Shown in pieces: positions 36,016 through 45,417 of a DNA stretch of 64,000 bases. Origin of the DNA: Metabacillus litoralis (GTDB taxonomy: Bacteria > Bacillota > Bacilli > Bacillales > Bacillaceae). The stretch's first letter is position 1, and every line of letters begins with the position of its first letter. A program made the position numbers and the translations under genes. The notes beneath the pieces are model-generated. The model did no database searches and was not told where the DNA came from. It saw nothing but the letters and a program-made list of their open reading frames with translations. The stretch lies in assembly GCF_007994985.1 (NCBI RefSeq), contig NZ_VOQF01000002.1, positions 62,001-126,000 of the forward strand, read 5' to 3'.

Positions 36016-37072
36016 GCTTAAACACCCAGCGATCATAGGAATGAGGATAAAGATAGCCGAGCGCAATGCCTTTTTTAATCACATCTTTTAAAGTCGGATA
36101 GTGATAACTAGCTACTTCTCCTTTTGCTTCTTTTATAACTGCCGTTAGATTTTTTCCATAAAGTAATTCATACACACTCAATCTTCTCTTTTGTCTTAAC
36201 TTCTTACAATAAGGAGAACAAATACCTTCACAAAAAGGACATTTTAGTTGTACAAGACGTTGAGCTGTAACAGCAACTAGTGTTTGTTCGATTTCAGATA
36301 AACTTACATCAAATTCAAGCAGTCTGTAGATCGCACCCTTTGCATCTCTTGTGTGCATGGTCGATAACACAAGATGACCAGTTAAACTAGCTCTTATCGC
36401 AATCTGAGCAGTTTCTCTGTCTCTAATTTCACCAACCATAATAATATCTGGGTCATGACGTAAAATCGCCTTTAAACCGGCTGCGTAGGTTATTCCAGCC
36501 TTTTCGTTTACTTGAACCTGCATGACTTCTTCACTTTTTGTTTCAACAGGATCTTCAAGTGTGATTATATTGCGGTTAAAGTGCCGCTTTGCATAATGAA
36601 TAAGTGAATATAGTGTTGTCGTCTTGCCAGAGCCGGTCGGACCTGTGAACACCATCAAACCATGTGAATGATTTAGAATGGAAAGTAATTTGTTTGTTGT
36701 TGCAGGGAATAGAGATAAATGAGTAATATGAGGTATTTTCCCTTGAGGTAGTATTCTAATTACTAAGCTTTCTTCATGAATTGTGGGCAATGTTGATAAA
36801 CGGAGATGAACATTAATATTTGTCGTAGAGATCGTTAATGCACCATTTTGAGGTCTTCTTTTTTCACCAATGTCCATTGATGCTAAAAACTTTAAGTGTG
36901 AAATAATTCTTTCACTAATATCCTTTTTCATCGTATGCTTTTCAATTAAATCATCATCAACCCTAAATTGGATAAGTGTTTCCTGGTCTCTTGGGATTAT
37001 ATGAATATCAGATGCCTTCAATGCACAAGCTTCTTCAATGATCCTCTCACTCAAATGTTCAATTGACTGCAA
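36005..37072 (-). CDS. comGA: Competence pilus assembly ATPase ComGA
   Basis: 355 residues, GspE/PilB family. ASDIHIIP, the Walker A GLMVFTGPTGSGKTTTLYSL, the Asp box TLEDPVE, the Walker B PDIIMVGEIRD and the His box SLTGHLVLSTMHTRDA are all present. A tetracysteine zinc site is formed by CPFCEGICSPYC. It powers pseudopilus extension. First gene of the comG operon; preceded by ComK boxes. Confidence 0.95.
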   Translation of the reverse strand: MQSIEHLSERIIEEACALKASDIHIIPRDQETLIQFRVDDDLIEKHTMKKDISERIISHLKFLASMDIGEKRRPQNGALTISTTNINVHLRLSTLPTIHEESLVIRILPQGKIPHITHLSLFPATTNKLLSILNHSHGLMVFTGPTGSGKTTTLYSLIHYAKRHFNRNIITLEDPVETKSEEVMQVQVNEKAGITYAAGLKAILRHDPDIIMVGEIRDRETAQIAIRASLTGHLVLSTMHTRDAKGAIYRLLEFDVSLSEIEQTLVAVTAQRLVQLKCPFCEGICSPYCKKLRQKRRLSVYELLYGKNLTAVIKEAKGEVASYHYPTLKDVIKKGIALGYLYPHSYDRWVFKHED

Positions 37073-37165
37073 GCTATTTTTTCAACTCCTTTCTTTGCTT
37101 CTGAACATTATTGTACAAGCTTTTTCAAAATATAGCACATCACTAAAAATAAAAATTACATCAAT

Positions 37166-37200
37166 AAAAAACAGTTTTCATAAAAAGAAAAGCCACTTTT
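37166..37200 (-). promoter_or_regulatory. Tandem ComK boxes upstream of comGA
   Basis: AAAAAACAGTTTT (37166-37178) and AAAAGCCACTTTT (37188-37200) both fit AAAAN5TTTT, the ComK AT-box. Nine bases lie between them, about one helical turn, close to the 8-base spacing known for one class of ComK sites. They are 94-128 bases upstream of the comGA start. Confidence 0.7.
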
Positions 37201-37305
37201 ACGTTCATTTTTTGTTTTTTGATTATAAAAAAAGAAAAGTTGTCCATAATAATAAATGTCAAGTAGCAACACATTACTTTTTGAACAAATACTTATTATT
37301 ATCAA

Positions 37306-37377
37306 TGGGCTATAGCCAAGCGGTAAGGCATCGCACTTTGACTGCGACATGCGTTGGTTCAAATCCAGCTAGCCCAG
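37306..37377 (+). tRNA. tRNA-Gln (anticodon UUG)
   Basis: A 72-base cloverleaf: acceptor stem TGGGCTA paired with TAGCCCA, discriminator G, D-arm with AGCGGTAAGGC, anticodon stem TCGCA/TGCGA with loop CTTTGAC (anticodon TTG), and a T-arm with GGTTCAAATCC. CCA is not encoded. It stands between the comG and mgsR genes and is followed by a strong bidirectional terminator. Confidence 0.95.
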
Positions 37378-37381
37378 CTAA

Positions 37382-37429
37382 AAAAAATAAAGACGTCTAC
37401 TAAATACTACAGTAGACGTCTTTATTTTT
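37382..37429. terminator. Bidirectional terminator of tRNA-Gln and mgsR
   Basis: A nearly perfect inverted repeat of 19 bases (AAAAATAAAGACGTCTACT and its complement) around a nine-base loop. A and T runs at both ends make it effective on both strands, for the tRNA from the left and mgsR from the right. Confidence 0.9.
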
Positions 37430-37436
37430 GTACAAG

Positions 37437-37817
37437 CTACGAAACTGATCGCTGTATATCATGTTTACGAGCTATCTTACTTAATGCTTGAGGATTGTAG
37501 CCTACAATTAATTTATTGCCATCTGTAATAATTGGACGACGCAGTAATTTTGGCTCCTGGATCATTAAGTTAAGTACTTCTGATAATGTTAATTCATTTA
37601 TATCAATGTTTAAATCTTTATATGTTTGACTTCTTGTTGCAAGTATTTCGTCTATTCCTTCTGTTGTTAACTCTAGAATATGCTTAAGTTCATCAAATGT
37701 TGGGGTTTCACGGAAAAGATGTCTTTCTTGAAAATGAACTTGATGTGCTTTTAACCAATGCTTTGTTTTTCTACAAGATGTACAACTCGGATAACTGTAG
37801 AACGTTATTTTATTCAC
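37437..37817 (-). CDS. mgsR: Spx/ArsC-family regulator MgsR
   Basis: 126 residues from a GTG at 37817 with AGGAGG upstream; the longer frame to 37865 adds residues without support. FYSYPSCTSCRKTKHWLKAH carries a CxxC redox switch; LRRPIITDGNKLIVGYNP is the Spx/ArsC C-terminal motif. In B. subtilis MgsR (YqgZ) controls a sub-regulon of general stress. Length equals that protein. No clear sigma-B promoter could be placed. Confidence 0.87.
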   Translation of the reverse strand: MNKITFYSYPSCTSCRKTKHWLKAHQVHFQERHLFRETPTFDELKHILELTTEGIDEILATRSQTYKDLNIDINELTLSEVLNLMIQEPKLLRRPIITDGNKLIVGYNPQALSKIARKHDIQRSVS

Positions 37818-38252
37818 AATACATCCTCCTAGGTAGTTGTTAATGGCTTCTCTGTAAGATGCCACCAGACTTTATACTGAGCTATTTTCCTAATGTAACT
37901 TTAAGAATCGAAGTTTATAAAAACAGCCTCTATGATTGCACCGCTTTCTCGTATAACTTATTGTACACTACTTGTATAACTTATGTACACTATTTTACTT
38001 TATTATATTTTGAACATTTTGTTTACATTTCAATTGATCTTTTTTTAGATTGTATCGACTAGTGTGTAAACGCTATTTACAATTATGTAAGGGGTACATT
38101 ATAATAATTAGAGTGATGACTTGTATGTCAAATTACCTTTTGTCGAAAGCTATCATTATGGATTTATTTTTTAGTTTTATTACAACTTTATAGCTTGATT
38201 GTTCATGATAACAAAAAGAGCTTGAGGCAAAGTCAACAAAGGAGGGATACAT
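37818..38252. other. Divergent intergenic region mgsR/yqgY with a direct repeat
   Basis: 435 bases between the divergent mgsR and yqgY genes. A near-exact direct repeat, GTATAACTTATTGTACACTA (37951-37970) and GTATAACTTATGTACACTA (37974-37992), lies in the middle, spaced by 23 bases start to start, about two helical turns. Otherwise AT-rich; no further gene seen. Confidence 0.6.
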
Positions 38253-38501
38253 ATGGATCGTATGTTCCGAGTATTAGGGTTCTGGACAGGAATCTTCGCT
38301 GTTATGTTTTATCTTGGTGATATGAAGACTACTTCCTTACTATTTTTCGGACAAACTGGATTTTTTGTCTTCTTATCTTACTTAAAACTATCCGAGCGCA
38401 TGTACATCTATATTTTTGGTGCTTACTTAACAATTTTCTTCGTCGGATTTACGTATTGGACGACATTCATGATGATTCCAGGACAAAACATGGGACATTA
38501 A
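38253..38501 (+). CDS. yqgY: DUF2626 membrane protein YqgY
   Basis: 82 residues with AAAGGAGG upstream. Three hydrophobic spans (about 8-21, 28-42, 51-70). MDRMFRVLGFWTGIFAVMFY and the end MIPGQNMGH match the YqgY family. Function unknown. Next to mgsR as in B. subtilis. Confidence 0.87.
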   Translation: MDRMFRVLGFWTGIFAVMFYLGDMKTTSLLFFGQTGFFVFLSYLKLSERMYIYIFGAYLTIFFVGFTYWTTFMMIPGQNMGH

Positions 38502-38506
38502 TTCCA

Positions 38507-38549
38507 CAAAAAACAGGCTACCCCATCAAAGGGGTAGCCTGTTTTTTAT
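38507..38549. terminator. Terminator after yqgY
   Basis: AAAAAACAGGCTACCCC and GGGGTAGCCTGTTTTTT form a perfect 17-bp inverted repeat around six bases. Efficient in the plus direction. Confidence 0.9.
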
Positions 38550-38558
38550 GTTCTTCTT

Positions 38559-38719
38559 AGGCTGTTATCGCAAACTTTGTTGCTATTAAATATCTAGAGA
38601 ACAGCATATTAGTAAGTCTAGTGGCATCTTTTCTTCATACAATGGTATCCTTATATGCGAAAAAATACTGTTTCTACGCATATTTTGGTTACATAGCAAC
38701 ATCTTTCAGAAAAGAGCCT
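38559..38719 (+). repeat. MITE-like repeat, copy A
   Basis: About 161 bases. It starts AGGCTGTTATCGCAAACTTT GTTGCTAT and ends ATAGCAACATCTTTCAGAAA AGAGCC, so the ends are imperfect inverted repeats. The inner AACAGCA and the AGTCTAGTGGCATCTTTTCT block recur in copies B (44975-45136) and C (54908-55053). It lies between the yqgY terminator and the end of yqgX. Confidence 0.7.
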
Positions 38720-38723
38720 TTTC

Positions 38724-39356
38724 TTAAAATCCATTCAAAAAAGGATTGCTTTCCATTTCTTGTTCAACACTTGTTTCATGACCATGTCCTGAGAGCACGA
38801 TCGTTTCCTCAGGAAGAGTTAATAACTTATCATGAATACTTTTTATTAACTGATCATGATTTCCTCCAGGAAGATCTGTTCTGCCAATGCTTCCTGCAAA
38901 TAAGGCATCTCCTGAGAAAACAATCCCTTCTTCAGCAGAGTAGTACGAAACACTTCCAGGTGAATGGCCAGGAGTTTCAAACACTTGTAATGAGAAATCT
39001 CCAATCGTCAGCAATCCTTCACTTTTTATTAATTCATCTGGTTCTGACACTTTTATAGAACCAGCCATAAAGAATTGTGAACCATTTAATGATGGATCTA
39101 TAAGCCAATTCTTTTCTTTGCTATGTACATAAACAGGAATACTCCATTTATTACGAACTTCATCCACTGCACCTATATGATCAAAATGTGCGTGTGTTAA
39201 CAATACCGCCAATGGCTTTAGATGCTGTTGCTGTAAAATCCCTATTAATTTGTTTGCATCTCCACCAGGATCAATGATTAAACACTCTTTGTTACTGTTT
39301 GAAAATATATAGCAATTTGTTTGTAGTGGACCTAAAGGTAATTGTCTCCATGCCAT
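38724..39356 (-). CDS. yqgX: MBL-fold hydrolase YqgX (glyoxalase II-like)
   Basis: 210 residues with GGGAG upstream. LTHAHFDHIGAVDEV is the metal-binding HxHxDH, FETPGHSPGSV the second His, VFSGDALFAGSIGRTDLPGG the bridging Asp region, and VLSGHGHETSVEQE the last His. Related enzymes act on glutathione or bacillithiol thioesters or on persulfides; the substrate cannot be told here. Confidence 0.88.
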   Translation of the reverse strand: MAWRQLPLGPLQTNCYIFSNSNKECLIIDPGGDANKLIGILQQQHLKPLAVLLTHAHFDHIGAVDEVRNKWSIPVYVHSKEKNWLIDPSLNGSQFFMAGSIKVSEPDELIKSEGLLTIGDFSLQVFETPGHSPGSVSYYSAEEGIVFSGDALFAGSIGRTDLPGGNHDQLIKSIHDKLLTLPEETIVLSGHGHETSVEQEMESNPFLNGF

Positions 39357-39708
39357 TTTATATGACTCCCTTCGTTTATAAATATTTTTTCTATATTACA
39401 CTATTGTCATTCATAACGATATTTTTTACAAGTTCTGAAAATTGGGTATGATAATAATGAACAGCAATCATAATAAAACTGTTAATTTTTCATTATTTAT
39501 AATAATAGCCTTAAATAGTTAAGCTTTACAATGACATAAAGTAAATGGAAAAGTGAATTACTTCTCGTTGAATACACCTTAAGTAGAAAATAACTCGACA
39601 AACACAATGAAACCGATTAAAATATTAGAAGGACTTGTTTTGTATCTTGTATACCTTATTAATTGATACAATGAAAAATGATCTACATAGAGTAAGGGGG
39701 CTTTTATA
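39357..39708. other. Divergent intergenic region yqgX/yqgW
   Basis: 352 AT-rich bases with no ORF, RNA gene or repeat that I can support. Must hold the two promoters; a clear ribosome site (AAGGGGGC) precedes yqgW. Confidence 0.5.
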
Positions 39709-39882
39709 ATGGGCTTAGTAGTTATTTTTGCACTTGTAACCATTCTTGGGATTTTTGGATTTATTCGTTCACTAAAAGACAAAAATCTTCTTGGTGCTTT
39801 TTTCGCATTCGGTACGTTCGTTGTTTTCGGATGGTTTGCAGTAATGACTGTCATCCATCATGGCTTTCCAACTGCACACTAA
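39709..39882 (+). CDS. yqgW: DUF2759 membrane protein YqgW
   Basis: 57 residues from the ATG at 39709: MGLVVIFALVTILGIFGFIR starts the first span, a second is FFAFGTFVVFGWFAVMTVIH, and it ends HHGFPTAH. This is the YqgW/DUF2759 pattern. Function unknown. Position between yqgX and yqgV is as in B. subtilis. Confidence 0.87.
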   Translation: MGLVVIFALVTILGIFGFIRSLKDKNLLGAFFAFGTFVVFGWFAVMTVIHHGFPTAH

Positions 39883-39904
39883 ATTCAATTTAGAAATAGA
39901 AACA

Positions 39905-39950
39905 GAAGGCCTTTACCAGTTCTAATGGTAAGGGCCTTCATTTATTTTTT
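39905..39950 (+). terminator. Terminator after yqgW
   Basis: GAAGGCC/TTTACC paired with GGTAA/GGGCCTTC, followed by a T-rich stretch (ATTTATTTTTT). Confidence 0.85.
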
Positions 39951-39960
39951 CAAAATCGCT

Positions 39961-40001
39961 AAAAACCCCCTCCTAATAAAAAATGCTAAGAGGGGGGTTT
40001 C
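39961..40001 (-). terminator. Terminator after yqgV
   Basis: On the minus strand AAACCCCCCTC and GAGGGGGTTTTT form a GC-rich hairpin ending in a short U-tract, directly after the yqgV gene. Confidence 0.8.
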
Positions 40002-40010
40002 TCGTTTCTA

Positions 40011-40334
40011 CTATCTATCTTCATCTTGAATTTGTTTATGAACACTTTCAAGCTTGCCTTCCATTGTTGATTTCTTATCACGTCGATCGTCAATTCTTAT
40101 ATTTGTTGCTACTCTTTGCACTCCCTTGTTAAATGGAGCTTCATGAATGTTTTGTATTACTTCTAATAAAGTATGTAACTCTCCTTCAATAATCGTATTC
40201 ATAGGAGTAAGCTGATATTTGATCTTGCCTTCTATTTCATAATTCTTAAGAATATGTTGGATATCTACAACATACTCACTTACACTTGGGGTACTTGTTC
40301 CTAATGGAATCACTGTTATATCTACTATTGCCAA
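40011..40334 (-). CDS. yqgV: Thiamine-binding DUF77/MTH1187-family protein YqgV
   Basis: 107 residues. AIVDITVIPLGTSTPSVSEY, YQLTPMNTIIEGELHTLLEV and RVATNIRIDDRRDK are the family motifs. Homologues bind thiamine or a related pyrimidine as ferredoxin-like dimers; the physiological role is not settled. Confidence 0.87.
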   Translation of the reverse strand: MAIVDITVIPLGTSTPSVSEYVVDIQHILKNYEIEGKIKYQLTPMNTIIEGELHTLLEVIQNIHEAPFNKGVQRVATNIRIDDRRDKKSTMEGKLESVHKQIQDEDR

Positions 40335-40355
40335 TTAACTCATCCCTCTCTATAT

Positions 40356-41474
40356 CTAATTAAACGTGATTAGTTCCTCGATACTTACTTTATTTAAATT
40401 AATAATTTTTTCAAATCTGCCTCCATACAATGCATATTCCCCACTTGGAGAGAGTTTAATCGGCAAATTTTCAATTGATTGTATTAAAACATTTTTTTCT
40501 TCTGTTTTTGTGGAGAAACTCACCAATGAAAACTCAGTTTTTGCTTCATTTACTTCTAACATATACAAAATGTCTTTATTCAGATCCATATCAATGTATG
40601 GAACAGACCAATCAGAGTAAAGTGATACTAGTCGTGTAGGCATTTCCATGAGTTGTTCTTTATTTTCATTATTGTAAAAGCGAACTGCTGCATCACCATT
40701 AGCATCCACTAATTCAATAGTTAATAAAAAGTCAGTGAAATTTGTGTTAGCAACAACATGCTCAGCAATTAAAGACTCTGATTGATTTTCAATATTATAA
40801 ACAAACAGAGGAGCAGTTAGTGAAGGCATTTCTTGATCCCATTTTAAATAAGAAACATGCTTTTCATCTAACCATTGTATAAAAGGTTGGTGAATTTGAT
40901 TTTTAGTCATTTTTTGATTAGTAACATTCAAAACATATGTATCATAAGTCCAATCTTCTTTAAAGCTCGATATAAAAAGCTGATCACCTTTGTGGTGATT
41001 CCATATATAATTTAGTTCAAAGGATTCAATTCTTGTTGTATACAATAAATCAGCTTTTTCATTCACAATCACTAATTCAGCTTCGTAATTTGATGGACTT
41101 GTATGGATTAAAAACATATCATGATCTTCATTTGCCTCAACCTGCAAAATAGGAAATTCAGATTTATAAAATAGAGATGTTTCTCCTGTATGTATGTTGT
41201 ATGTATGAACCTCTGAGCCATGTGCGTTATTTAAAATATATAAAATTGTGTTGTTATCTTTCCAATCAGCAACAGAATGAAATAAGGCCTCATTTATTTG
41301 TAACGGTGTTACCACTTCTTCTCCAAAAAATTGAGGTGTAACCTCTTTTTTATCGTTCAGAAGCTCCCTCATAGATGATAGCTCTTTATTATGTTCTTGT
41401 TGATGAGATGGAATACAGCCTGTTCCAAGTAATATGACTAACAAAAATAAGAAAATACATTTAGTTAATCTCAT
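40356..41474 (-). CDS. yqgU: Lipoprotein with beta-propeller-like domain, YqgU
   Basis: About 372 residues. The lipobox LLGTGC follows a hydrophobic stretch (CIFLFLLVILLGTGC), so the mature protein is lipid-anchored outside. The rest is rich in repeated beta motifs (W-x-D/N near VADWKDNNTILYILNN, HVSYLKWDQ, DWSVPYIDMD), consistent with the YqgU propeller family. The start is uncertain: the ATG at 41474 has AAGGGG 12 bases upstream, the GTG at 41489 overlaps it. Function unknown. Confidence 0.78.
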   Translation of the reverse strand: MRLTKCIFLFLLVILLGTGCIPSHQQEHNKELSSMRELLNDKKEVTPQFFGEEVVTPLQINEALFHSVADWKDNNTILYILNNAHGSEVHTYNIHTGETSLFYKSEFPILQVEANEDHDMFLIHTSPSNYEAELVIVNEKADLLYTTRIESFELNYIWNHHKGDQLFISSFKEDWTYDTYVLNVTNQKMTKNQIHQPFIQWLDEKHVSYLKWDQEMPSLTAPLFVYNIENQSESLIAEHVVANTNFTDFLLTIELVDANGDAAVRFYNNENKEQLMEMPTRLVSLYSDWSVPYIDMDLNKDILYMLEVNEAKTEFSLVSFSTKTEEKNVLIQSIENLPIKLSPSGEYALYGGRFEKIINLNKVSIEELITFN

Positions 41475-41607
41475 CAACGACAATTTCACCCCTTTTCTTT
41501 CTTACCATTATTATCATTAGGAGAATTAAATCATACTAATCATACGATTCAACCACTATAATGTTCCAAGATTTTGAGATTTTTATTAAATTAATTAATA
41601 GGCTTTC

Positions 41608-41650
41608 TTACTTTGTTGTTTTCCGTTATAGGCATTCATGTGCTTTCCAC
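41608..41650 (+). repeat. Possible truncated repeat fragment
   Basis: CTTTGTTGTTTTCCGTTATA GGC resembles the left end of the GC-rich repeat at 61991 (CTTTGTTGTTGATTTCCGTT ACAGGC), and the preceding AGGCTTTCTTA resembles the start of the MITE-like family. The remaining body is absent. Probably a decayed or chimeric copy. Confidence 0.4.
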
Positions 41651-41716
41651 ATTCTCTTTTTGAAACCAGGCTTAACCGGTCATAAAATAACTTTATAAAA
41701 ATACTATGCCTCATAA

Positions 41717-41747
41717 AGGGACTAAGGTAAACATTACCAAAGTCCCT
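41717..41747 (-). terminator. Weak terminator after yqgT
   Basis: AGGGACT and AGTCCCT with an inner GGTAA/TTACC form a hairpin just past the yqgT stop. On the minus strand only a short TTTAT follows, so it is weak. Confidence 0.55.
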
Positions 41748-41756
41748 AAAGTACGA

Positions 41757-42854
41757 TTACATATATAATGCTGCTAGAAAAATACCTTTGCTTTTACGAT
41801 AGATATCATCAAATTGATCAAAAGGTAGTGGATTTTCACCCATACCTAATTCTATCGTATATCCTGCTTTTCTCCAATCATTTACAAACCAATCGCGGAA
41901 TCCTGCATGACTGTCAATATCTCGCACTGCTTTGTATCCGCTATGCTTTACAAATTCTTTTACGATAGTCTCAGCTTCTTCTGGTTCTTTTCTGAGATAA
42001 CCCCAATAAATTTCTTCTCCTTGTGTATGAAAAGCTAACACTCGGTCAAACTGATTGTTTTTAACAAGCTCAGCAAGAGCAACTGCCTCAGGTTCAGTTA
42101 ATGGTGCATCACCTGGATAATCTCTAGGAGCTGGTGCTTTTGGACGTTTACGTGCTTTTTCAATCTCCCACTTTGCAGGGTACTGATTATTTAAATCGAT
42201 TCCTCTAATATTTGCCTTCCACTGGGAAAAATCAATGCTTAAGTCATTCATTTGTAAAAGTGCTGGCTCATACTCAATAGTATCAGGAAGACCATTTAAG
42301 ACAAGATCCACTCCGTCTGGGTTCACCATTGGCACAACTGATAATGTTGTGTCATGATAAAGCTCTAAACACGAATGACCTCCTAAATGCTTTCCATCCA
42401 CTATAGCCTTCAAATAATCCTGTAGCCAATGCATAATTACACTTGTTGTGATCCATTCATTAGCATGAAAAGCTCCATTCATATGAATCTTCTTTTTGCC
42501 ATGACCAAATGTTAATTCATAAATAGGTTTATTCAAAACACTATATCCAATCACGTTTTTATTAATAAAAGGATACATTAATGTCAATTTCTCAATATCA
42601 CGTTCTAATTCAACAGAATCATAAGGCTTTTTAGTCAAGATAGCCTGTGATTTTTCCTGGCTGTCATCATATTCTATATACAAACTATTTGGAATGTAAT
42701 CTATACAAGCATCTGGTAAACAAATAGTTGTATCTTCTTTTATAAAATCATTATTTCGTATATCTGGATTACAATCTACAAGAAGCTGTTCATTAAGCTT
42801 AACTTGATTTGCGAGTTCTTTTATAGAGATTGCACTCTTCACGCGAACATACAT
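41757..42854 (-). CDS. yqgT: M14-family peptidase with LysM, gamma-D-glutamyl endopeptidase-like
   Basis: 365 residues from the ATG at 42854 with GGGGG upstream (an in-frame ATG at 42869 is out of place). N-terminal LysM-like repeat (ISIKELANQVKLNEQLLVDC). The carboxypeptidase domain has HMNGAFHANEWITTSV (H-x2-E zinc site), VPMVNPDGVDLV, LNNQYPAKW and the catalytic Glu in YTIELGMGENPLP. It should cut the D-Glu-meso-DAP bond of wall peptides. No signal peptide is seen, so it may act in the spore or cytosol. Confidence 0.87.
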   Translation of the reverse strand: MYVRVKSAISIKELANQVKLNEQLLVDCNPDIRNNDFIKEDTTICLPDACIDYIPNSLYIEYDDSQEKSQAILTKKPYDSVELERDIEKLTLMYPFINKNVIGYSVLNKPIYELTFGHGKKKIHMNGAFHANEWITTSVIMHWLQDYLKAIVDGKHLGGHSCLELYHDTTLSVVPMVNPDGVDLVLNGLPDTIEYEPALLQMNDLSIDFSQWKANIRGIDLNNQYPAKWEIEKARKRPKAPAPRDYPGDAPLTEPEAVALAELVKNNQFDRVLAFHTQGEEIYWGYLRKEPEEAETIVKEFVKHSGYKAVRDIDSHAGFRDWFVNDWRKAGYTIELGMGENPLPFDQFDDIYRKSKGIFLAALYM

Positions 42855-42951
42855 CCATTTAACCCCCATTAGCCTATTTACTATTAGCTTATGAAGAGAT
42901 TGTTAGATTGTTGTTATTTTTATATTGAATTTCTACTGCAGATTTGTCAAA

Positions 42952-43017
42952 TAAAAAAAGGCTGACTAGTAAGAAATCCCTCACTGATTGCGGAAGGTTC
43001 TTACTTAGTCAGCCTTA
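42952..43017 (-). terminator. Terminator after yqgS
   Basis: On the minus strand AAGGCTGACTAAGTAAGAA pairs with TTCTTACTAGTCAGCCTT around a 27-base loop and ends in seven T residues. Confidence 0.85.
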
Positions 43018-43021
43018 ATTG

Positions 43022-44926
43022 CTAATTATTTGTATTTTCAGCTTTCTCGGTTGCTTCTGTTTCAACTTCAGCATTTTTTTCATAAAAACGTAACAAGTCA
43101 CCGTAAATGATCTCATCTGAGTAATTTAACTCTTGCTTTGCTTTTTCCATATAAGGATCACAAATAGCTTGATCTGCAGGTTGACCTGTTTGTTTATCAT
43201 AACAAATTCCTCTTGTATACACATTGTTTTCTGTAATGAAGCTTCCATCTCTCAGTACTGTAAATGAAAGTTTATCATCAGAAAATACATCTGTACCAAA
43301 TTGAATTTGTTCACTTGTATCAATTCCAAGTAAACTCATAATCGTTGGACGGATATCAATTTGACCTGAAACTTTAGAGATTGTTTGTGGATCTTGATCT
43401 GTTACACCTGGAATATGCACAATAAATGGTACACGTTGTAGTTGAACAACTTCAAATGGTGTAACTTCTTTTCCTAAAAATTTCCCCATTGCTACATTAT
43501 GATTTTCTGAAATACCATAATGATCACCGTATAAAATAATGATTGAATTTTCATATACATCTGTTTCTTTCAATGATTCTATAAAACGTTTAACTCCTTC
43601 ATCCATATATCGAACTGTTGGAATGTATTGGTTTAAAGTTTTGCTATTCGAATCAAATTCATCAATGAAACGATCTTCTTCTGCTAATTCAAATGGGAAA
43701 TGGTTTGTTAAAGTGATCAGCCTCGTGTAAAATGGCTGTGGTAAATCATCCATATGTTGAACTGACTGTTCAAAGAAATCTATATCTTTTAAACCCCATC
43801 CAATTGAATTTTCTTCTGTTACATTATAGTCATTCACATCAAAAAAGCGGTCATATCCAAATGTTTTGTACATTAAATCACGATTCCAGAAGCTTTTGTT
43901 GTTCGCATGGAAAACTGTACTATAGTATCCATGATCTTTTAACAATTCTGGTGTTGAATGATATTCATTATTACTATTTGTAAAAAATACTGCTCCACGT
44001 CCTAGTGGATATAGAGAGTTATCGACGATAAATTCTGAATCAGATGTCTTACCTTGACCAGTTTGGTGGTAGAAATTATCGAAATAATAACTTTCATTTA
44101 TTAAATCATTTAGATATGGTGTGATTTCTTCACCATTTAATTTTTCGTTAATTACAAAGCTTTGTAATGATTCAAGCGATACTAAAATAACATTACGTCC
44201 CTCTGCAATACCCTTAAGATCTTCCTCTGAATCCTTACGGTTAGCATTAACATAGTTTTCAATCTCAGTTAAGTTATCACTATCAGCTAATGCACGTTGT
44301 GCGGATGTTTTCGATTGTAAAAATGCATCGTAAATATGAAAGTTATAAACACTAATATTCTTAACTAACATCTCTCGATCAAAAGAGCGAGTTAATAATT
44401 GTGGACGCTCTGTTTCTGCTAATCCTAAATTAAAGAAAAATACAGCAGCTACTAATAAGAAATAAGCAGATTTCTCTTTTCTCGTTAATAATGAAGACGA
44501 ACGGAAGGTTGGTTTTTTAAGCAACCAATATAAAATTCCTAAGTCAACAAACATTAACAAATCAGTCGGTAAAAATAAACTTGTGATACTGCTTCCTAAA
44601 TCCCCCATATTGCTTGTCTGAAATAAAACAGGAATTGTTAAGAAGTCATTAAAAAAGCGATAAAATACCATGTTAGATATTAAAAGAACTGTAACAAAAA
44701 TACTAGCTCCAAATATATAACGGTTTCGATTTTTTTCCTTCATAAAAAGCCCAATACCAAAAATCAGTAATAAAAAGCTCAATGGGTTTATGAATAAAAT
44801 AAATTCTTGTGTGAAATTTTCAATTTTTATATCAAAACTAGTTTTATAGACTATATATGTTTTTAGCCATAGTAGTAATGTTGCTATAAGTAAAAACGAT
44901 ATTTTCGAAAAAGATTTCTTACGCAT
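43022..44926 (-). CDS. yqgS: Lipoteichoic acid synthase-family protein YqgS
   Basis: 634 residues. Five membrane spans occupy residues 10-170, followed by the extracellular sulfatase-like domain. [10 protein letters not shown] holds a metal-binding Glu (about 251), and [15 protein letters not shown] the catalytic Thr (about 294); [10 protein letters not shown] contains the later Asp-His pair. It polymerises glycerol phosphate from phosphatidylglycerol. B. subtilis has four paralogues; length and location point to YqgS. Confidence 0.92.
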   Translation of the reverse strand: MRKKSFSKISFLLIATLLLWLKTYIVYKTSFDIKIENFTQEFILFINPLSFLLLIFGIGLFMKEKNRNRYIFGASIFVTVLLISNMVFYRFFNDFLTIPVLFQTSNMGDLGSSITSLFLPTDLLMFVDLGILYWLLKKPTFRSSSLLTRKEKSAYFLLVAAVFFFNLGLAETERPQLLTRSFDREMLVKNISVYNFHIYDAFLQSKTSAQRALADSDNLTEIENYVNANRKDSEEDLKGIAEGRNVILVSLESLQSFVINEKLNGEEITPYLNDLINESYYFDNFYHQTGQGKTSDSEFIVDNSLYPLGRGAVFFTNSNNEYHSTPELLKDHGYYSTVFHANNKSFWNRDLMYKTFGYDRFFDVNDYNVTEENSIGWGLKDIDFFEQSVQHMDDLPQPFYTRLITLTNHFPFELAEEDRFIDEFDSNSKTLNQYIPTVRYMDEGVKRFIESLKETDVYENSIIILYGDHYGISENHNVAMGKFLGKEVTPFEVVQLQRVPFIVHIPGVTDQDPQTISKVSGQIDIRPTIMSLLGIDTSEQIQFGTDVFSDDKLSFTVLRDGSFITENNVYTRGICYDKQTGQPADQAICDPYMEKAKQELNYSDEIIYGDLLRFYEKNAEVETEATEKAENTNN

Positions 44927-44974
44927 GATTTTACCTCCTCATCCCTTGGGACAAATACGCTTTCCTTTTATCTT

Positions 44975-45136
44975 TGGTTCTTTTCTGTAGAATTGTTACC
45001 AATTGCTCTAAATATGATGTAAGAACATTGGGTTTATAGCATAATAGCTACTAATCTAAGAAGACAAAATGCCTCAATGCTTTATACAGTGCTGTTTACT
45101 TCAGTTGAAAAGCAACAAAGTTTACGAAAAAAGCCT
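44975..45136 (-). repeat. MITE-like repeat, copy B
   Basis: About 162 bases, on the minus strand: starts AGGCTTTTTTCGTAAACTTT GTTGCTTT, inner AACAGCACTG and GAGGCATTTTGTCTTCTTAG, ends with AACAATTCTACAGAAAAGAA CC. It corresponds in order to copies A and C. Position 49 bases upstream of yqgS. Confidence 0.65.
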
Positions 45137-45356
45137 AGCTCTAAAAATTTCCATTTATTAGGTTGGTGTTTGCACAACTAAATCATATCTTAATACTTCT
45201 TTTACAAAAAATCAATCATTTTTAATATTCTCCTTACAATAGCCTGGTAGAATTATAATGTTAAGCTTATTCTTTCTTCCCTATTATTAGACGTATGAAA
45301 CAATAAAAAGTTTCATATTGTTCTAAAGTAAAAATTTTCAGTTTATTTAATAAAAA

Positions 45357-45395
45357 TGAAAAAGGAGCATTCAATGTAGTAGAATGCTCCTTCTT
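45357..45395 (-). terminator. Terminator after glcK
   Basis: GGAGCATTC and GAATGCTCC around a nine-base loop, followed on the minus strand by TTTTTCATTTTT. Confidence 0.88.
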
Positions 45396-45417
45396 ATTAT
45401 TGTTCATTCATTATTCA

